Positions 9,081 through 17,030 of a stretch of DNA of 21,475 nt are shown here, piece by piece (position 1 is the stretch's first letter; each line of letters begins with the position of its first letter). The translations under genes were made by a program, and so were the position numbers. Origin of the DNA: an uncultured Ideonella sp. (lineage in GTDB: Bacteria > Pseudomonadota > Gammaproteobacteria > Burkholderiales > Burkholderiaceae); the NCBI GenBank assembly GCA_946479475.1, contig CAMLGG010000064.1, positions 1 through 21,475 on the forward strand. The letters are read 5' to 3'. The notes below the pieces were generated by a model. The model was not told the origin of the DNA. It ran no database searches and saw only the letters and a list, made by a program, of their open reading frames with translations.

Positions 9081-9521
9081 AACTCCAACCCCAAAGACCG
9101 CTCGGCCGGCTTCACGTTGATCGAGCTGATGATCGTGGTCGCGATCATCGGCATCCTGGCAGCCATCGCCTTGCCCTCGTACAGGAACTACGTCCTGCGG
9201 GGCAAGATCGTCGACGCGACCAACACGCTGTCGGCCATGCGGGCCAAGATGGAGCAGTTCTACCAGGACAACCGCACGTACTCCGACAGCGGCTCGTCCA
9301 GTGCCTGCTCGCTGGCCAGCAGCTACAACACCGCCAACTTCCACTTCTCCTGCAGCGGCGTCACCAGCTCGGCCTACACGATCACGGCCACGGGCCAGGA
9401 TTCGATGTCCGACTTCGCGTACACCATCAATGCGAGCGGCACGACGGCCACGACCAGCCTGCCTGAGAGCTGGGGCAGCACGAGCACGAGCTCCTGGGTC
9501 ACCCGTCCGGGAGGCACCTGA
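9078..9521 (+). CDS. pilE: Type IV pilus minor pilin, PilE-like
   Basis: This is a 147-residue prepilin. The class III leader is 11 residues ([11 protein letters not shown]) and is cut before Phe12 by PilD; the mature N-terminus [20 protein letters not shown] has the Glu at +5 and the hydrophobic helix used for assembly. The motif [15 protein letters not shown] after the helix is typical of PilE-class minor pilins. Two cysteines, C77 and C92, could form one short disulfide in the globular head. It is the first gene of a tight operon; its TGA overlaps the next ATG by one base. In the usual Pseudomonas-type order pilE comes last, after pilY1. A major pilin would look similar at the N-terminus, but the QDNRTY motif and the operon context favour the minor pilin. 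Confidence 0.85.
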   Translation: MNSNPKDRSAGFTLIELMIVVAIIGILAAIALPSYRNYVLRGKIVDATNTLSAMRAKMEQFYQDNRTYSDSGSSSACSLASSYNTANFHFSCSGVTSSAYTITATGQDSMSDFAYTINASGTTATTSLPESWGSTSTSSWVTRPGGT

Positions 9522-10126
9522 TGAACGGCTCGCTGCGCAGCCGCCGGGGCTTCTCGCTCGTGGAGCTGGTCATCGCCATCGCCATCGTCGCGCTGCTGCT
9601 GCTCGTGGCGGTGCCGGCGATGCAGAGCTGGGTCTCCGACGCGCGAGTTCGCACGGCCGCGGAATCGTTCCAGAACGCCGTCCGGCTGGCGCAGGGCGAG
9701 GCGGTCAAGCGCAGCCGAACGGCCGTCGTGATGCTGACCGACGGCGATCCGGTCCTCGACGCCACGCCGGCCAAGAACGGCACGAAGTGGGTCGTGCGCC
9801 TTCTGGAACGCACGACCACCGACGACGACGAGGAGAGCCTCTTCGTGCGCGGTGGCGGTGAGGCCGCCTCCGGCGAAGTGACGGTGGGTGGCGACATCAG
9901 CCTCATCTGCTTCAACGCCTTCGGTCAGCAGACCTCGCTGACCAAGGCGGTCAACGGGCTGGGTGCCGACTGCACGGCGAGCGACGACAACGCCGTCAGC
10001 TTCAGCCGCACGGGCGGCCGCACCCTCAAGGTGCTCATCGGCCTGGGCGGCAAGGTCCGCCTGTGCGACGCCGAGAAGAGCTTTTCCGACAGTCATCCCG
10101 ACGGTTGCCCGTCGACCGAATCATGA
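9521..10126 (+). CDS. fimT: Type IV pilus minor pilin FimT/FimU (GspH family)
   Basis: This 201-residue prepilin has a short leader ([10 protein letters not shown]) cut before Phe11, then FSLVELVIAIAIVALLLLVA with Glu at +5. The globular part fits the GspH/FimT family: FQNAVRLAQGEAVKRS after the helix, and near the end RTLKVLIGLGGKVRLCD, the usual closing strand of FimT. In Legionella FimT a GRxR motif at this position binds DNA during natural transformation; here it reads GKVR. It would be a core minor pilin at the pilus tip. The start ATG overlaps the pilE stop, and its end overlaps pilV by four bases. FimT and FimU cannot be separated by eye. Confidence 0.88.
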   Translation: MNGSLRSRRGFSLVELVIAIAIVALLLLVAVPAMQSWVSDARVRTAAESFQNAVRLAQGEAVKRSRTAVVMLTDGDPVLDATPAKNGTKWVVRLLERTTTDDDEESLFVRGGGEAASGEVTVGGDISLICFNAFGQQTSLTKAVNGLGADCTASDDNAVSFSRTGGRTLKVLIGLGGKVRLCDAEKSFSDSHPDGCPSTES

Positions 10127-10545
10127 TCTCCATGCACCGCCGGCATTCGCCGGGCCGCATGCGAGCCCGGGCCCGGGGCTTCACCCTGATCGAGGTCCTG
10201 GTCTCTCTGCTCGTCTTCTCCGTCGGCATCCTCGGCATGGCCGGCTTCCAGGCGATGTCCACGCGCAACTCGGTGGATGCGTCGGAGCGCAGCCGCGCGG
10301 CATTGATGGCCAACGAGCTCGTCGCCAAGATGTGGGAGGCGCGCAGCACCACGCTCGGTGATGACGTGGTCGAGGCCTGGAAGTCGCGCCTGACCGATGC
10401 GCTGAACCAGGGCGATGCGGAGATCACCGCACTGGAGGACGACGCCAACAGCGTCCTCATCAAGATCACCTGGACGTCGGTGGTGCGCGACAGCGCGACG
10501 AGCACCTACATCACCGAGTTCGCGATGCCGCCGGATACCGAATGA
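10123..10545 (+). CDS. pilV: Type IV pilus minor pilin PilV
   Basis: This 140-residue prepilin starts at the ATG at 10123, which overlaps the fimT stop as ATGA; the frame is open further upstream but that part only overlaps fimT. The leader is long for a pilin (19 residues, rich in Arg/His) and is cut before Phe20. The mature start FTLIEVLVSLLVFSVGILGMAGFQ is the hallmark of PilV/GspI (IEVLVxxLVxxxGxLGxAG). The small head has no cysteines. It forms part of the priming and tip complex with FimT, PilW and PilX. Confidence 0.9.
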   Translation: MISMHRRHSPGRMRARARGFTLIEVLVSLLVFSVGILGMAGFQAMSTRNSVDASERSRAALMANELVAKMWEARSTTLGDDVVEAWKSRLTDALNQGDAEITALEDDANSVLIKITWTSVVRDSATSTYITEFAMPPDTE

Positions 10546-11768
10546 GCATGCAGCGCCTTCATTCCTCCGCACCGCGAATCCACCGCGGCTTCAGCCTGAT
10601 CGAGCTGATGGTCGCCCTGGCCGTCGGCATGGTGCTCACCCTGGCCGTCTTTGGCGTGCTGGCCACGGCTGAAGGACGCAAGCGCGTCACCACGAACCTG
10701 AACGACCTGGAGCAGGCGGGCAACCTGGCGATGTACCAGCTCGACCAGTTGGTGCGCACCGCGGGCAGCGGATTCTCGGCGTCTGCGGTGATCGAGGACA
10801 GCGCCTACGGATGCCTGCTGCGTGCCAGCGCGAAGGACAAGCAGACGCTGCCGCGGACGGAGGCCCTGCCAGCGCCCTTCGCTTCGGTCGACCCGGACGG
10901 CAAGGGCAACTTCCCGCTGGTGCCCGTGATGATCCTCCCGGGCGCCACCACGCCCGGGGCCAGCGGCCAGGCTTCGGATGCCTTGCTGATCCTGGCCGGG
11001 GCGTCGCCCTTCAGCGGCGCCGCGCTGTCGATGACCGCCGATCCGCAGGACAGCACGCTGACGCTGGACAACACGATCGCGTTCTCGCCCAAGGATTTGC
11101 TGTTGATGCTGGACAAGTCGGTCAACGACGGCAACACCTGCCTCGTCACGCAGGTGTCGAGCAGTTTCGACAACGACAAGGGGGCGGCGACCACCCTGAC
11201 CCTGGGCGGCGATTTCTTCGCCGCCAGCGTCGACGGCACGGCGGTGGCGAACTTCAAGCATGACAGCGGCATGCTGCTGCCGCTGGGCTCCCCGGGCGCC
11301 GAGCCGCCCCGCTTCCTGCTCGTCGGCGTGGGTGACAACAACACGCTCTACAGCTATGACCTGCTGGAGATCGACGGCGCCGACAACGCTCGCCAGGCTC
11401 GTGCCGACAGCGTGTTCGAGCTGCACGCCCGGTATGGCGTGGACACGGATGCCAACGGCACCGTCGACAGGTGGGTCACCGCCGACTCCGATGGCGACTA
11501 TGCCGCGTCCAAGCTCATGGCTGGCACCGCGGCGGCCGAGACGCTGATCAAGCGGATCAAGGCCGTGCGGGTGGGCCTGATCCTGAGGACGACCCTTCCC
11601 GAGAAGAGCGCCGACGACACGTCGACTCCCGGCAGCCTGGAGCTGTTCTCCGATCTGGGCGAGGGCCTGGCCTACCAGCGCGAGCTCAAGGGCGACGAAC
11701 TCAGGTACCGCTACCGCGTCACCGAAGCCACGCTGGTACTGCGGAACAACCTGGTGATGAAGGACTGA
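10542..11768 (+). CDS. pilW: Type IV pilus minor pilin PilW
   Basis: This 408-residue minor pilin has a 16-residue leader (MSMQRLHSSAPRIHRG) cut before Phe17 and a mature start FSLIELMVALAVGMVLTLAV; the MVALAVGM segment is characteristic of PilW/GspJ. It then continues ARTAEGRKR-like to YQLDQLVRTAGSGF, another PilW signature. The large C-terminal head (about 350 residues) is typical of the longer betaproteobacterial PilW. The start overlaps pilV by four bases; a second ATG two codons later is also possible. A six-base gap separates it from pilX. Confidence 0.9.
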   Translation: MSMQRLHSSAPRIHRGFSLIELMVALAVGMVLTLAVFGVLATAEGRKRVTTNLNDLEQAGNLAMYQLDQLVRTAGSGFSASAVIEDSAYGCLLRASAKDKQTLPRTEALPAPFASVDPDGKGNFPLVPVMILPGATTPGASGQASDALLILAGASPFSGAALSMTADPQDSTLTLDNTIAFSPKDLLLMLDKSVNDGNTCLVTQVSSSFDNDKGAATTLTLGGDFFAASVDGTAVANFKHDSGMLLPLGSPGAEPPRFLLVGVGDNNTLYSYDLLEIDGADNARQARADSVFELHARYGVDTDANGTVDRWVTADSDGDYAASKLMAGTAAAETLIKRIKAVRVGLILRTTLPEKSADDTSTPGSLELFSDLGEGLAYQRELKGDELRYRYRVTEATLVLRNNLVMKD

Positions 11769-11774
11769 CACCAC

Positions 11775-12404
11775 ATGCGCCCGACTGCTATTTCGCCTCG
11801 CCGGCGCCAGCAAGGCATCGTGATGGTCGTCACGCTGATCGCCCTGGCCGTGCTGCTGCTGGGCGGCGTGGCCCTGCTCCGGTCCTCCGATACCTCCGGC
11901 GCGCTGGCAGGCCAGCTGGGATTCCGACGCGACCTGAAGAACCAGGGCGAGCGCGCGATGGCGCTGGCCATCAAGGTGCTGAAGGAGGGCACCTTGTCAT
12001 CCGCCGGCTCGCGACTGACGGACCTGGCGACCGCGAACTACTCCGCCGTCCAGTTGCCCGCCGATGCCAACGGCATCCCGACGATCCTGCTCAAGAGCGA
12101 CGCGGATTTCGAGAAGGCGGGCTACGAGATCAACATCGTCGATGCGGACAGCAAGTCCTCCAACTCGAACTCCGGCGTCAAGGCGCGCTACGTCATCGAA
12201 CGCCTGTGCCTGGCGCCAAAGACGACCGACGACGCGAACTGCGGAAAGACTCGCGTCATGCCGAACAACAGCGGTCCGGACAGGAACATCTCCAAGGACA
12301 GCCCGGCCTTCCGTTCGCAGAGCCTGGTGCTCTACCGAGTCACCGTGCGGGTCGACGGACCCCGGGGCACGCAAGCCTTTTTCCAATCCACCGTGGCGCT
12401 GTGA
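11775..12404 (+). CDS. pilX: Type IV pilus assembly protein PilX
   Basis: This 209-residue protein has the PilX/GspK N-terminus: RRRQQG cut before Ile15, then IVMVVTLIALAVLLLGGVAL. The +5 position is Val, not Glu, as is usual for this tip subunit class, which caps the pilus and so needs no Glu to pair with a subunit above. LRSSDTSGALAGQLGFRRDLKN follows the helix (compare the usual SxxxExxMAGNxRDR). The C-terminal head ends YRVTVRVDGPRGTQAFFQSTVAL, typical of PilX (VTVRAxGxxxTxxxxQSxxA). The stop overlaps a possible GTG start of pilY1. Confidence 0.88.
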   Translation: MRPTAISPRRRQQGIVMVVTLIALAVLLLGGVALLRSSDTSGALAGQLGFRRDLKNQGERAMALAIKVLKEGTLSSAGSRLTDLATANYSAVQLPADANGIPTILLKSDADFEKAGYEINIVDADSKSSNSNSGVKARYVIERLCLAPKTTDDANCGKTRVMPNNSGPDRNISKDSPAFRSQSLVLYRVTVRVDGPRGTQAFFQSTVAL

Positions 12405-12439
12405 AGCGCCCGTATCAGCTCGTCAACCGCGAACAGTCG

Positions 12440-15400
12440 ATGAATCCGACCCTGAAGTTCCTGCACCGGTGCCGCCACACTTTGCTGGCTGCGCCGCTGG
12501 CCGCCGTCGCCGTGGCCGCGAACGCCGTGACACTGGCCGATTCGCCGCTGTTCTCCACCATCTCGGTGCCGGGCAACCTGATCCTCGCGCTGTCGGTCGA
12601 GTGGCCGACGGCGACGACGCCTGCCTATCCGAGCACGACCAGCTACACACCCAAGAGCACCTTCTACGGGTACTTCGACCCGAACAAGTGCTACCAGTAC
12701 GTCTACGACTCCAGCACCCCGTCGAAGAGCTACTTCAAGCCCTACGGGGCTGCGAGCACGCACGCCTGCAAGAGCAACTCGTCCGTTCCGCTGTGGAGTG
12801 GCAACTACATGAACTGGGCGTCGATGCAGACGCTCGACGCGTTCCGCTGGGTGTTGACGGGTGGCTACCGCAGCGTCGACGAGGCCGGCAGCACCGTCCT
12901 GACCAAGACGTACGCCGCGCAGAACAACTCGGTCATGCCCGAGAAGACGGTCTCGAAGTCCTATCTGGCCGGTGCCACGCCGTTCACGTCCACGAAGTGG
13001 ACAACTGGCGTCACGACGCGGGTTCGATATCTGGGCACCCGCATGTGGATCGCCGGGACGGACACCACGCTGACGTCCGGCAGCCTGCAGTCCAGCGACA
13101 AGGTCGTGCCCTACAAGGGTCAGAGTTCGTACGGAGACAGTCCCGATGCAGATCCGTCGGCGACTTACGAGGTCTACGTGAACGTCAAGGTCTGCGACAC
13201 CGACGTCGGCCTCGAAGACAACTGCACGGCCTACAGCGGCGGCTACAAGCCAGAGGGCCTGATGCAGGCCTACTCGTCGAAGCTGCGCTTTTCCACCTTC
13301 GGCTACCTCAACCACAGCGGCGACACGAACCAGCAACGCGATGGCGGGGTGATGCGCGCGCGGATGAAGTACATCGGCCCGACGAAGCCCGTCCCCGGCT
13401 CTTCCGACGTCAGCAACAGCGCGACCGAATGGGACAGCGCCACCGGGATCATGGCCGTGAACCCCGATCGCTCGGACGCGACGGACACCGTCGCCACGGC
13501 CGCCGCCTCGGGCTGGACGGTCGGCATCGCCAACAGCGGGGTGATGAACTACCTCAACAAGTTCGGCTACACGTCGAACTCGTACAAGTCCAAGGACCCG
13601 GTGAGCGAGCTCTACTACGCGGCCCTGCGGTACTTCAAGAACCTCGGCAACGTCAGCTCCTACACGAAGCTGTCCAACGCCGGGAGCAGTGAGACCGCGT
13701 CGCGCTGGCTCGACGGCTTCCCGATGATCACGGACTGGGACGATCCCATCATCTACAGCTGCCAGAAGAACTTCATCCTCGGCATCGGCGACGTCTTCAC
13801 GCACCGCGACGCCAACCTTTACGGCAGCACCATCCGCAGCGGGCTGGAGCCCGCCATGCCTTCCGAGGTCTCGGCCGACACCTCCGTCAACGTCGCGACC
13901 GCCACGAACATGGTCGGCACCTTGGAGGGCAAGTCAGGCCTGGCGGACATCTATGCGGATTCGAGCGGTACGGCTTGCGCCAACTCCGGCACCATGTGCG
14001 ATTCGTACTACATCGCTGGACTGGCCTACGACGCGCACACCAACGACATCCGCACGGACGTCAGCGGCACGCAGACCGTGAACACCTACTGGATGGACGT
14101 GCTGGAGAAGCAGGTCTTCAAGCACAAGAACCAGTACTGGCTGGCCGCCAAGTACGGCGGCTTCACGGTCCCGAACGGGTTCTCGCCCTACTCGGCCAGC
14201 AACGGCACCGGCACCATCGAGGAATCGGCCTGGCACACCACCACCGACACCCTGACCGTCGGCCTGACGAGCCTGACCTACTCGACGGACGAGGCCGGCC
14301 AGAACGGCGTCGGCGGCTCCGACAAGCGGCCGGACAACTACTTCCCCGGCAACGCGCCGGACGTGATGAAGACGGGCCTGACGAAGGCCTTCGCCAAGAT
14401 CGCCGCCGAGTCCGCGGCCACCACGACGACAGCGTACAGCCCGCTCACCCGCAAGACCTCCTCGTCCGGGATGGCCAATTACTCGGCCAGCTACGACCCG
14501 GCGAGCTGGACCGGCAAGGTCGTCGCCTCCACGCTGGTGGCCAACAGCGACGGCAGCACGACGAGCACGGATGTGTGGGATGCCCAGACGATCCTTCAAT
14601 CCACCGCCGCCAAGGACCGCAAGATCGTCACCTGCTGCACTGCGGCAGGCAAGGGATTGGCCTTCACCAGCAGCGCTCTCTCCGGCAATACTCTGGACAG
14701 CCGGACGAACTACGCGTCGTTCTCCGATGTCCCGGGCGTAGCGGAGTCGGCCCAGTCGGCGGAGGACTTCGTCAACTACCTGCGCGGCGACCGATCGAAG
14801 GAGGTGGCCAACGGGGGGCCCTACCGCACCCGCACGTACCTGCTCGGCGACATCGTGGATTCGAAGGTCGAGGTGGTGGCAGCGCCGAGCTTTCCCTACT
14901 TCGACAAGTACAACCCGGGCTACAGCAGCTTCAAGAGCACCTACGCCTCCCGGGGCACCGTCGTCTATGTCGGATCCAACGACGGGATGATGCATGCCTT
15001 CGAGGGCTCGCTGACCAGCTCGACCAAGGGGACGGAACGTTTCGCCTATGTCCCGAGCTTCGCCTATGGCGATTCGTCCGGCACCTCCGACCGCTACTAC
15101 GGAACGTACGGCCTCGCCTCGCTGGGCAACCCGTCATTTGCCCATCACTACTTCGTCAATGCCACGCCGAAGCAGTTCGACGTCGACCTGGCCCACACCT
15201 ACGGTTCGACGTCCGAGGGCGCCGACTGGCGCACCTTGCTCATCGGCGGCATGGGCAAGGGAGGAAAGGGCTACTACGCGATCGACATCACGAACCCTTC
15301 CGACTGGGACAGCGATTCCGCGGTGGCGGGCAAGGTCATGTGGGAGTTCACCGACCCGCGGATGGGCTACACGTACGGGGATGCGCACGTGGTCAAGACG

Positions 15401-16369
15401 GCCAAGTACGGTTGGGTGGCCATCCTGCCGTCCGGCTACAACAACAGCGACGGCAAGGGCTACATCTTCATTGTCAATCCCCGCACTGGCGCCCTGATCC
15501 AGGCCATCGCCACCGGCAGCGGCAGCCCTTCCTCGCCGATCAACCTGGCCCACCTCACGGCCTTCATCAACGACTATGACGACTACACCGCGGATGCCGT
15601 CTATGGCGGGGACCTGCAAGGTAACCTGTGGCGATTCGACCTTTCGGGCGAGAACGCGTACACCTCTCCCACCGACCCGATCGCGCGACTGACCAACGCT
15701 GCCGGAGAGGCGCTGCCGGTCACGACGGCGCCGTTGATCGTGGTGGATCCGCCGACGAAGAAGCGCTACGTGATGGTCGGCACGGGCCAGCTGCTCTCGG
15801 ACAGCGACATCAACAGCACCAGCCTGCAGGCGTTCTACGCGATCGTCGACGGCACGGACGGCGTGGCAGGCTTCTACACGAGCACGACGCTTCCCACGGG
15901 CTTCACGTTCCCCATCGTGAGAGAAAAGCTCACCCGCGTCACGGACTTCAAGTCCGAGCTCCCCGACACGGCGTCGCCCATGGGCTGGTATTTCTACCTG
16001 TCGAGCGGAGACAAGGGCATCGCGGAGCGCGTCAACGTGGAGGGCGACACCTCGCTCGGGCTGGTGGCGTTCTCGGCCAACCTGCCCAACGGCGACGCCT
16101 GCTCGCCCGCGGGCTCCAGCCGCACCTTTGCCGTCCGGGCGGCAACGGCCAAGAGCGCGCTCGTGGACTCGTCCGGTGATCTGGTGGAGTACGTCAGCAA
16201 CAGCGATACCACGACCGACCTGCTGTTCACCAAGTCGGGCGACGGCTCGCTTTCGCTCACGCGAGGCGGGGTCGGGAACGGGACCGCATCGGTGACGAAC
16301 AGCAAGGTCGACCCGAAGATCAGCTACTTCAAGTTCCTCAGCTGGCGTGAACTGTCCACGGTGGATTGA
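12440..16369 (+). CDS. pilY1: Type IV pilus tip-associated adhesin PilY1/PilC
   Basis: This is a large secreted protein of about 1309 residues at the pilus tip, involved in adhesion, surface sensing and pilus biogenesis. The signal peptide MNPTLKFLHRCRHTLLAAPL...AANA is cut near residue 29. A GTG at 12401, overlapping the pilX stop, would add 13 residues; neither start has a strong ribosome site. The N-terminal part (PLFSTISVPGNLILALSVEWP) resembles the betaproteobacterial type, with no von Willebrand A metal motif (DxSxS). The C-terminal third is the PilC/PilY1 beta-propeller: TYLLGDIVDSK, then VGSNDGMMHAFEG (from 844) and VYGGDLQGNLWRFDL (about 1054). The loop before it (N1044 to D1052, NDYDDYTAD) is the calcium site but departs from the Pseudomonas DxNxDxxxD pattern. 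An RGD (782-784) lies in a family-conserved segment. Confidence 0.92.
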   Translation: MNPTLKFLHRCRHTLLAAPLAAVAVAANAVTLADSPLFSTISVPGNLILALSVEWPTATTPAYPSTTSYTPKSTFYGYFDPNKCYQYVYDSSTPSKSYFKPYGAASTHACKSNSSVPLWSGNYMNWASMQTLDAFRWVLTGGYRSVDEAGSTVLTKTYAAQNNSVMPEKTVSKSYLAGATPFTSTKWTTGVTTRVRYLGTRMWIAGTDTTLTSGSLQSSDKVVPYKGQSSYGDSPDADPSATYEVYVNVKVCDTDVGLEDNCTAYSGGYKPEGLMQAYSSKLRFSTFGYLNHSGDTNQQRDGGVMRARMKYIGPTKPVPGSSDVSNSATEWDSATGIMAVNPDRSDATDTVATAAASGWTVGIANSGVMNYLNKFGYTSNSYKSKDPVSELYYAALRYFKNLGNVSSYTKLSNAGSSETASRWLDGFPMITDWDDPIIYSCQKNFILGIGDVFTHRDANLYGSTIRSGLEPAMPSEVSADTSVNVATATNMVGTLEGKSGLADIYADSSGTACANSGTMCDSYYIAGLAYDAHTNDIRTDVSGTQTVNTYWMDVLEKQVFKHKNQYWLAAKYGGFTVPNGFSPYSASNGTGTIEESAWHTTTDTLTVGLTSLTYSTDEAGQNGVGGSDKRPDNYFPGNAPDVMKTGLTKAFAKIAAESAATTTTAYSPLTRKTSSSGMANYSASYDPASWTGKVVASTLVANSDGSTTSTDVWDAQTILQSTAAKDRKIVTCCTAAGKGLAFTSSALSGNTLDSRTNYASFSDVPGVAESAQSAEDFVNYLRGDRSKEVANGGPYRTRTYLLGDIVDSKVEVVAAPSFPYFDKYNPGYSSFKSTYASRGTVVYVGSNDGMMHAFEGSLTSSTKGTERFAYVPSFAYGDSSGTSDRYYGTYGLASLGNPSFAHHYFVNATPKQFDVDLAHTYGSTSEGADWRTLLIGGMGKGGKGYYAIDITNPSDWDSDSAVAGKVMWEFTDPRMGYTYGDAHVVKTAKYGWVAILPSGYNNSDGKGYIFIVNPRTGALIQAIATGSGSPSSPINLAHLTAFINDYDDYTADAVYGGDLQGNLWRFDLSGENAYTSPTDPIARLTNAAGEALPVTTAPLIVVDPPTKKRYVMVGTGQLLSDSDINSTSLQAFYAIVDGTDGVAGFYTSTTLPTGFTFPIVREKLTRVTDFKSELPDTASPMGWYFYLSSGDKGIAERVNVEGDTSLGLVAFSANLPNGDACSPAGSSRTFAVRAATAKSALVDSSGDLVEYVSNSDTTTDLLFTKSGDGSLSLTRGGVGNGTASVTNSKVDPKISYFKFLSWRELSTVD

Positions 16370-16916
16370 TCTCGCGCCCTTGCCCAGGGGGCGTCAAGTC
16401 GCGATGGCCGGGGCCATCCTGCTCCTGCACGGAACACTGCTGTGGGCCGGATGGGGGCCGGGTGCGACCGCTCAGGCGCCCCTTGCGCCAGAGCCACGAC
16501 CCTTGCAGGTCATGCTGATCACCGAGCGGTCCGGCTCGGGCGACTCTCCCCTGGCCCGCTCGCGGCCTGCTGGCGACGACCGGTGGGCGGCTCCCGCGCC
16601 GCCGCTTGTCGCGGTGCCCGAGGTCGTGATCGGCGACAGCATGCCTGACCGGGTGGCGCTTCCTGTCACCGCTCCGGATCTTTCGCCGCTGGCGGCACTT
16701 CGGCCGCCCCGCGCGCCGATCCGCCTGCGACTGCATATCGAGGCCACCGGTGAGGTGAGCCGGGTGGAGGTGCTGGATTCCGATCCGGACGATGCCCTCT
16801 TCGTGCAACGGCTCGTGCAGGTGCTCGTGGCCACGCCGCATATCCCGGCGCGTCGTGACGGCCGCGATGTCGCGTCCAACAAGGAACTCGCGTTGGACTT
16901 CGGCGGCGCAGGCTGA
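16347..16916 (+). CDS. Short TonB-like protein (TonB C-terminal domain) coupled to pilY1
   Basis: This 189-residue protein is probably anchored in the inner membrane. Residues ~17-36 (AMAGAILLLHGTLLWAGW) form one hydrophobic segment preceded by Arg14 and Arg16, with His28 in the place of the functional TonB membrane His; the Ser four positions before it is Ile. A short Pro-rich linker follows (about 45-120). Residues ~123-186 fit the TonB C-terminal fold: IRLRLHIEATGEVSRVEVL, then LFVQRLVQVLVATPHIPARRDGRDV. It overlaps the end of pilY1 by 23 bases if GTG 16347 is used; TTG 16380 or ATG 16404 are alternatives, the latter losing the charged N-terminus. No exbB or exbD is in the window. Its role next to a pilus adhesin is unknown: an energy transducer, or a structural use of the fold. 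Confidence 0.7.
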   Translation: MNCPRWIDLAPLPRGRQVAMAGAILLLHGTLLWAGWGPGATAQAPLAPEPRPLQVMLITERSGSGDSPLARSRPAGDDRWAAPAPPLVAVPEVVIGDSMPDRVALPVTAPDLSPLAALRPPRAPIRLRLHIEATGEVSRVEVLDSDPDDALFVQRLVQVLVATPHIPARRDGRDVASNKELALDFGGAG

Positions 16917-16946
16917 CCTCCTCGTGGTCTTTCCCGCACGGCGAGC

Positions 16947-16966
16947 CTTTGTGCATACGTGCAAAG
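16947..16966. repeat. Imperfect hairpin upstream of mlaF
   Basis: CTTTG (16947-16951) and CAAAG (16962-16966) pair around a partly pairing middle (TGCATACGTG), giving an imperfect 8-bp stem with two G-U pairs in RNA. It lies in the 114-base gap between the TonB-like gene and mlaF. It could be a weak transcript end or part of the mla control region. No promoter or strong ribosome site for mlaF was recognised in the gap. Confidence 0.25.
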
Positions 16967-17030
16967 TCCTGGCCATGTGCCGGCCTATTCGGGAGCGCAT
17001 GCGAGAATCTGCGGGAAATCCCTCCCCGAG

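Noticed and set aside
12332..13804. Reverse 490-aa open frame opposite pilX/pilY1
   Set aside because: Shadow of the pilY1 coding strand; no start context or domain.
14783..14791. RGD tripeptide in PilY1 as an integrin-binding site
   Set aside because: The segment YLRGDRS followed by YLLGDIVDS is a conserved structural stretch seen widely in PilY1/PilC proteins, so it is no evidence of host integrin binding here.
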